Positions 6,335 to 8,277 of a DNA stretch of 8,277 bases are shown here, piece after piece. Source of the DNA: Candidatus Neomicrothrix sp. UBA2131 (GTDB lineage Bacteria; Actinomycetota; Acidimicrobiia; Acidimicrobiales; MedAcidi-G1); assembly GCA_002329075.1 (NCBI GenBank), contig DCXR01000006.1:1-8277 (forward strand), read 5' to 3'. Both the position numbers and the translations under genes were made by a program. Numbering within the stretch: the first letter of the stretch is position 1; every line of letters starts with the position of its first letter. Below the pieces are notes generated by a model. It was not told the origin of the DNA. It searched no databases and saw nothing but the letters and a program-made list of their open reading frames with translations.

Positions 6335-6759
6335 GGGCGGTCGGGTCCGTCGAGGTCGACCAGACCGAGTCGGACGTCGATCTCACATTCCTCTGCCTCC
6401 GGATGGCTGAGGGCTTCCGTCATCGAGGGGCAGCCCACCCGGTGGCAGCGGCTGTCGCCCTGGCGGCGCGTGGCACCACCGGGTTGGATAGGGCGGCGTT
6501 TGCCGAGCGTTTCGGCAGGAAAGAGGACGGCGTGGAGGCCGTCGAAGCAGGGGCTGTCGCATTCGAGGAACTCCCAGGCGAGGTGGGTGACCTCCTGGAG
6601 GCCTCGGGGAGGTTCGACCTGCTCCAACTCGCAGACCTGGACCGTGCGTTTCGTCGTACGCCGGTTGATGCGGTGGTCGACCTGCACGTCGAGGGCATCT
6701 GGATTCAGGGACGGCTCGCCGGGATGGCCGCCTGTGTGGGCGTCCCGGCACGGCTCTAG
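6331..6759 (+). CDS. Small protein with XRE-like helix-turn-helix, coupled to the sigma-like gene
   Basis: A 142-residue protein I do not recognise. Residues 51-82 (GLDRAAFAERFGRKEDGV, then EAVEAGAVAFEELP) have the spacing of an XRE/Cro-type helix-turn-helix: an F-A-x-R-F-G first helix, a V-x-x-V-E-x-G second helix and a trailing L-P. The fit is moderate. The C-terminal third is acidic then hydrophobic, ending in a hydrophobic stretch (about 124-139) too weak to call a membrane helix. No cysteine/histidine zinc-binding anti-sigma motif is present. The start is ATG 6331, which overlaps the sigma-like stop as ATGA; an in-frame GTG at 6319 would add four residues. Coupling argues that the two products act together, perhaps as a co-regulator or inhibitor of the sigma factor, but this is inference. 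Its stop overlaps the stop of the convergent NUDIX gene. Confidence 0.7.
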   Translation: MRAVGSVEVDQTESDVDLTFLCLRMAEGFRHRGAAHPVAAAVALAARGTTGLDRAAFAERFGRKEDGVEAVEAGAVAFEELPGEVGDLLEASGRFDLLQLADLDRAFRRTPVDAVVDLHVEGIWIQGRLAGMAACVGVPARL

Positions 6760-7673
6760 GTGCCAGGCCTCCGGAAGGGCGGGAAGAGGTCTTCGCTGCC
6801 GTCCCACACGTAGAGCGACGCCGGCCGGCCCCGTCGACGGCCGGAACTGTCAGGCGATCCCTTCTGGAGGGCGGCAGGAGCGAAATCCCGGGGAGCGGCA
6901 CCCAACATGGGAGCCTCCAGAATCGCCGGGGGGGCCTGGGACCGGTGTGCGAGCATCTGAACCGACCACGACTCGCGTGCGTCCGAGTCCGACCAGTACC
7001 TCGGCGTTTCGGGGGTGAGGTCACGGGTGGAGCGTCCGCTGGCCCGGACGAAACCCTCGATGCCCTCGACCTTGCGCCGGAAGTTGGCCGGCTCCAGTTC
7101 GGTCCCCCAGACCGCCTCGTAAACGAGGCGCAGGTCGGTCATCGTGAACTCGTGTGGGCAGAAGCGGGCGGCGAACGTCGTGTACTCGAGCTTGGAGCGT
7201 GCACGCTCGATGGCGTCGGTGGCGATCCGGTCGTGGTCGAAGGCCAGGTGGCCGCCAGGGCCGGCAGCGGCGATGTCGGCTTCGAGTTCTTCGACCGGAA
7301 CGAAATCCGCTGTTCTGGCATCGGTCCCGCCGTGCACGGATCCGAGCGCAGGGAGGATCGCCCAGAAGGCCACGGTGACCACCCGCTGGCGGGGGTCCCG
7401 GCCGGGCGTGGAGTAGGTCCGGAGTTGCTCGAGGTGTCCGGTTCCGGCATCGAGGGCGGTCTCTTCGAGCAGTTCCCGGCGGGCGGTTGTCTCGGCGTCC
7501 TCGTCTGGGTGCAGGAAGCCGCCGGGCAGGGCGAGTCGGCCGAGGAATGGTGGTTTCCCGCGTTCGACCAGGAGCAGCTGGAAACGGCCCTCCCGAATCG
7601 TGAACATGGCGATGTCGGCCGTGACGGCGAAGGGGGGGTGGGAGAAGGGGTCGTGGGGCGGATCCGATGTCAC
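6756..7673 (-). CDS. NUDIX-domain transcriptional regulator, NrtR-like
   Basis: A 305-residue protein with a Nudix domain (about residues 14-160) and a C-terminal winged helix (about 172-222, FTMTDLRLVYEAVWGTELEP, then NFRRKVEGIEGFV). This is the architecture of NrtR, a repressor of NAD-metabolism genes that senses ADP-ribose-type ligands. The Nudix box at 52-74 is almost canonical: Gly52, Glu58, Arg66, Glu67, Glu70, Glu71, with only Gly replaced by Ala73. The metal-binding glutamates are therefore kept, and hydrolase activity on a nucleoside-diphosphate substrate is possible. About 65 extra residues (roughly 216-280), rich in Pro, Ala and Ser, separate the wing from the family's terminal GRPASLY motif. 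The start is GTG 7673; GAGGT touches it directly, so it is no useful ribosome binding site, and a -10 6 nt upstream suggests a leaderless mRNA. The gene is divergent from the VWA gene, its likely target along with itself. Confidence 0.85.
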   Translation of the reverse strand: MTSDPPHDPFSHPPFAVTADIAMFTIREGRFQLLLVERGKPPFLGRLALPGGFLHPDEDAETTARRELLEETALDAGTGHLEQLRTYSTPGRDPRQRVVTVAFWAILPALGSVHGGTDARTADFVPVEELEADIAAAGPGGHLAFDHDRIATDAIERARSKLEYTTFAARFCPHEFTMTDLRLVYEAVWGTELEPANFRRKVEGIEGFVRASGRSTRDLTPETPRYWSDSDARESWSVQMLAHRSQAPPAILEAPMLGAAPRDFAPAALQKGSPDSSGRRRGRPASLYVWDGSEDLFPPFRRPGT

Positions 7674-7679
7674 ACCTCG

Positions 7680-7708
7680 ATTGTACTATGTATGTGAACA
7701 CGACACAA
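7680..7708 (-). promoter_or_regulatory. Probable leaderless promoter of the NrtR-like gene
   Basis: On the minus strand TTGTGT (7708-7703), 17 nt and TACAAT (7685-7680) are followed by 6 nt and GTG 7673. Transcription would start at the initiation codon. The inverted repeat GATTGT/ACAATC (7679-7684 with 7705-7710) covers both the -10 and -35, as expected for autoregulation. Confidence 0.5.
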
Positions 7709-7713
7709 TCATT

Positions 7714-7781
7714 CCGGAAATACAAGAGTGGACTTGACACAAACCACTTCCATGGTGTATAGTGTCTACACGACCGGAAAT
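7714..7781. repeat. Direct repeat CCGGAAAT, two copies 60 bp apart
   Basis: The copies are at 7714-7721 and 7774-7781, each followed closely by ACAA. They flank the -35/-10 of the VWA promoter. A 60-bp spacing is a near-whole number of helical turns, so the copies could lie on one DNA face. Candidate operator half-sites; no experimental support here. Confidence 0.35.
7734..7763 (+). promoter_or_regulatory. Near-consensus housekeeping promoter of the VWA gene
   Basis: TTGACA (7734-7739), an 18-nt spacer and TATAGT (7758-7763) form an almost ideal sigma-70/SigA promoter, with transcription expected near 7770 and a leader of about 50 nt. The incomplete dyad GTGTA-N7-TACAC (7755-7771) covers the -10 and start site, a classic repressor position. 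Confidence 0.7.
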
Positions 7782-7806
7782 GTACAACGTCCCGGATAGC
7801 CCCGGG

Positions 7807-7812
7807 GGAGGA
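7807..7812 (+). promoter_or_regulatory. Ribosome binding site GGAGGA of the VWA gene, next to a CCCCGGGG palindrome
   Basis: GGAGGA ends 8 nt before ATG 7821. CCCGG (7791-7795) can pair with CCGGG (7802-7806) immediately before it, so a small hairpin could limit access. Confidence 0.55.
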
Positions 7813-7820
7813 AACATCAC

Positions 7821-8277
7821 ATGACAAACGCAACCGACCGTACCTTCGACTGGATCGCAGGTACCTGGGCCACCACCGCTCCCATTCCCGCTCCCACGAA
7901 CACCACCGCCACGATCGTGCCGGTCGACGTCTCGGTCCTGCTGGATCGTTCAGGCTCCATGCAGGGCCTCGAGGGCGACGTGGTCGGCGGGATCAACGGC
8001 TTCCTCGCCGATCAGCGCAACGGGGAGGGTGGGTGCACCGTGACCCTGGCCCAGTTCGACAGCGAGGCCCCGTTCGAGGTGCTCGCCTCTGCCCTGCCGA
8101 TCGACCAGGTCGTCGACCTGACCGCCGACCAGTACCGGCCCCGTGGGGCGACGCCGCTCCTCGACGCCATCGGTGCACTCCTCGACGACGCCGAGCGACG
8201 CCTCGGCGAAGGTCCGGCGAACGGCACGGTCGACCCGGTCGTCGTCGTCTTCACCGACGGACTCGAGAACGCCAGCC
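7821..8277 (+). CDS. VWA (von Willebrand factor A) domain protein, C-terminally cut by the window edge
   Basis: The frame is open from ATG 7821 to the end (152 codons), so the C-terminus is missing. After a Thr/Pro-rich N-terminus (1-32, no signal peptide), a VWA domain begins with a complete metal-ion-dependent adhesion site: Asp42-x-Ser44-x-Ser46 in LLDRSGSM, Thr111 in RGATPLLDAIG and Asp146 in VVFTDGLENAS. The pattern GGINGFLADQRNGEGG, then TLAQFDSE, is typical of the short, soluble bacterial VWA proteins of about 200-260 residues. These are thought to mediate metal-dependent protein contacts and are often of unknown role. A strong promoter and ribosome binding site precede it. Sharing its control region with a NrtR-like regulator suggests a regulated gene in ADP-ribose- or NAD-linked physiology, which is inference. 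Further genes may follow in the operon outside the window. Confidence 0.88.
   Translation, partial: MTNATDRTFDWIAGTWATTAPIPAPTNTTATIVPVDVSVLLDRSGSMQGLEGDVVGGINGFLADQRNGEGGCTVTLAQFDSEAPFEVLASALPIDQVVDLTADQYRPRGATPLLDAIGALLDDAERRLGEGPANGTVDPVVVVFTDGLENAS

Noticed and set aside
7674..7820. A defined NrtR-box match
   Set aside because: The dyads are suggestive, but I cannot match them confidently to a published consensus from memory, so they are reported only as candidate operators.

Overview
The window looks like chromosomal DNA from a high-GC actinobacterium, possibly of the Acidimicrobiia type. That placement is inferred from base composition, GTG/TTG starts, probable leaderless genes and protein style; no marker gene fixes the taxon. 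Eight genes cover most of the sequence, with two more open questions at the edges: the left gene runs off at position 1 and the right gene runs off at 8277. I see no RNA gene, insertion sequence or CRISPR array.

Left part (1-1876, minus strand): an amidase-signature hydrolase of the fatty-acid-amide-hydrolase/acetamidase type is followed by a secreted protein made of 39-residue, two-cysteine tandem repeats, with a probable terminator and the second gene's own promoter between them. Centre-left (1924-4192, plus strand): an alpha/beta hydrolase starts at a TTG codon with a perfect Shine-Dalgarno, back to back with the amidase, and is followed closely by a two-HKD phospholipase D/cardiolipin-synthase-like protein. 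The amidase, esterase-like and PLD genes form a small group of hydrolases that may act on lipids or amides; a shared pathway is inference only. Centre (about 4269-5453): membrane-anchored RmuC, probably its own transcription unit, with hairpins on both sides.

Right part: a short sigma-70-like factor (5645-6334) overlaps by ATGA a small, unrecognised protein with an XRE-like helix-turn-helix (6331-6759). Tail to tail with it lies a NUDIX plus winged-helix regulator of NrtR type (6756-7673, minus strand). This has an apparently complete Nudix box and an unusual insertion of about 65 residues before its C-terminal end. Divergent from it starts a von Willebrand A domain protein with a complete MIDAS (7821 to the edge). 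The 147-bp gap between these two is a clear AT-rich island with two facing promoters, one a near-consensus TTGACA-N18-TATAGT, plus dyads and an 8-bp direct repeat exactly 60 bp apart.

The most interesting parts are this NrtR-like/VWA divergent pair with its regulatory island, the coupled sigma/HTH pair with a structured upstream element, and the tandem-repeat secreted protein with a structured leader. Everything else is ordinary chromosomal content.
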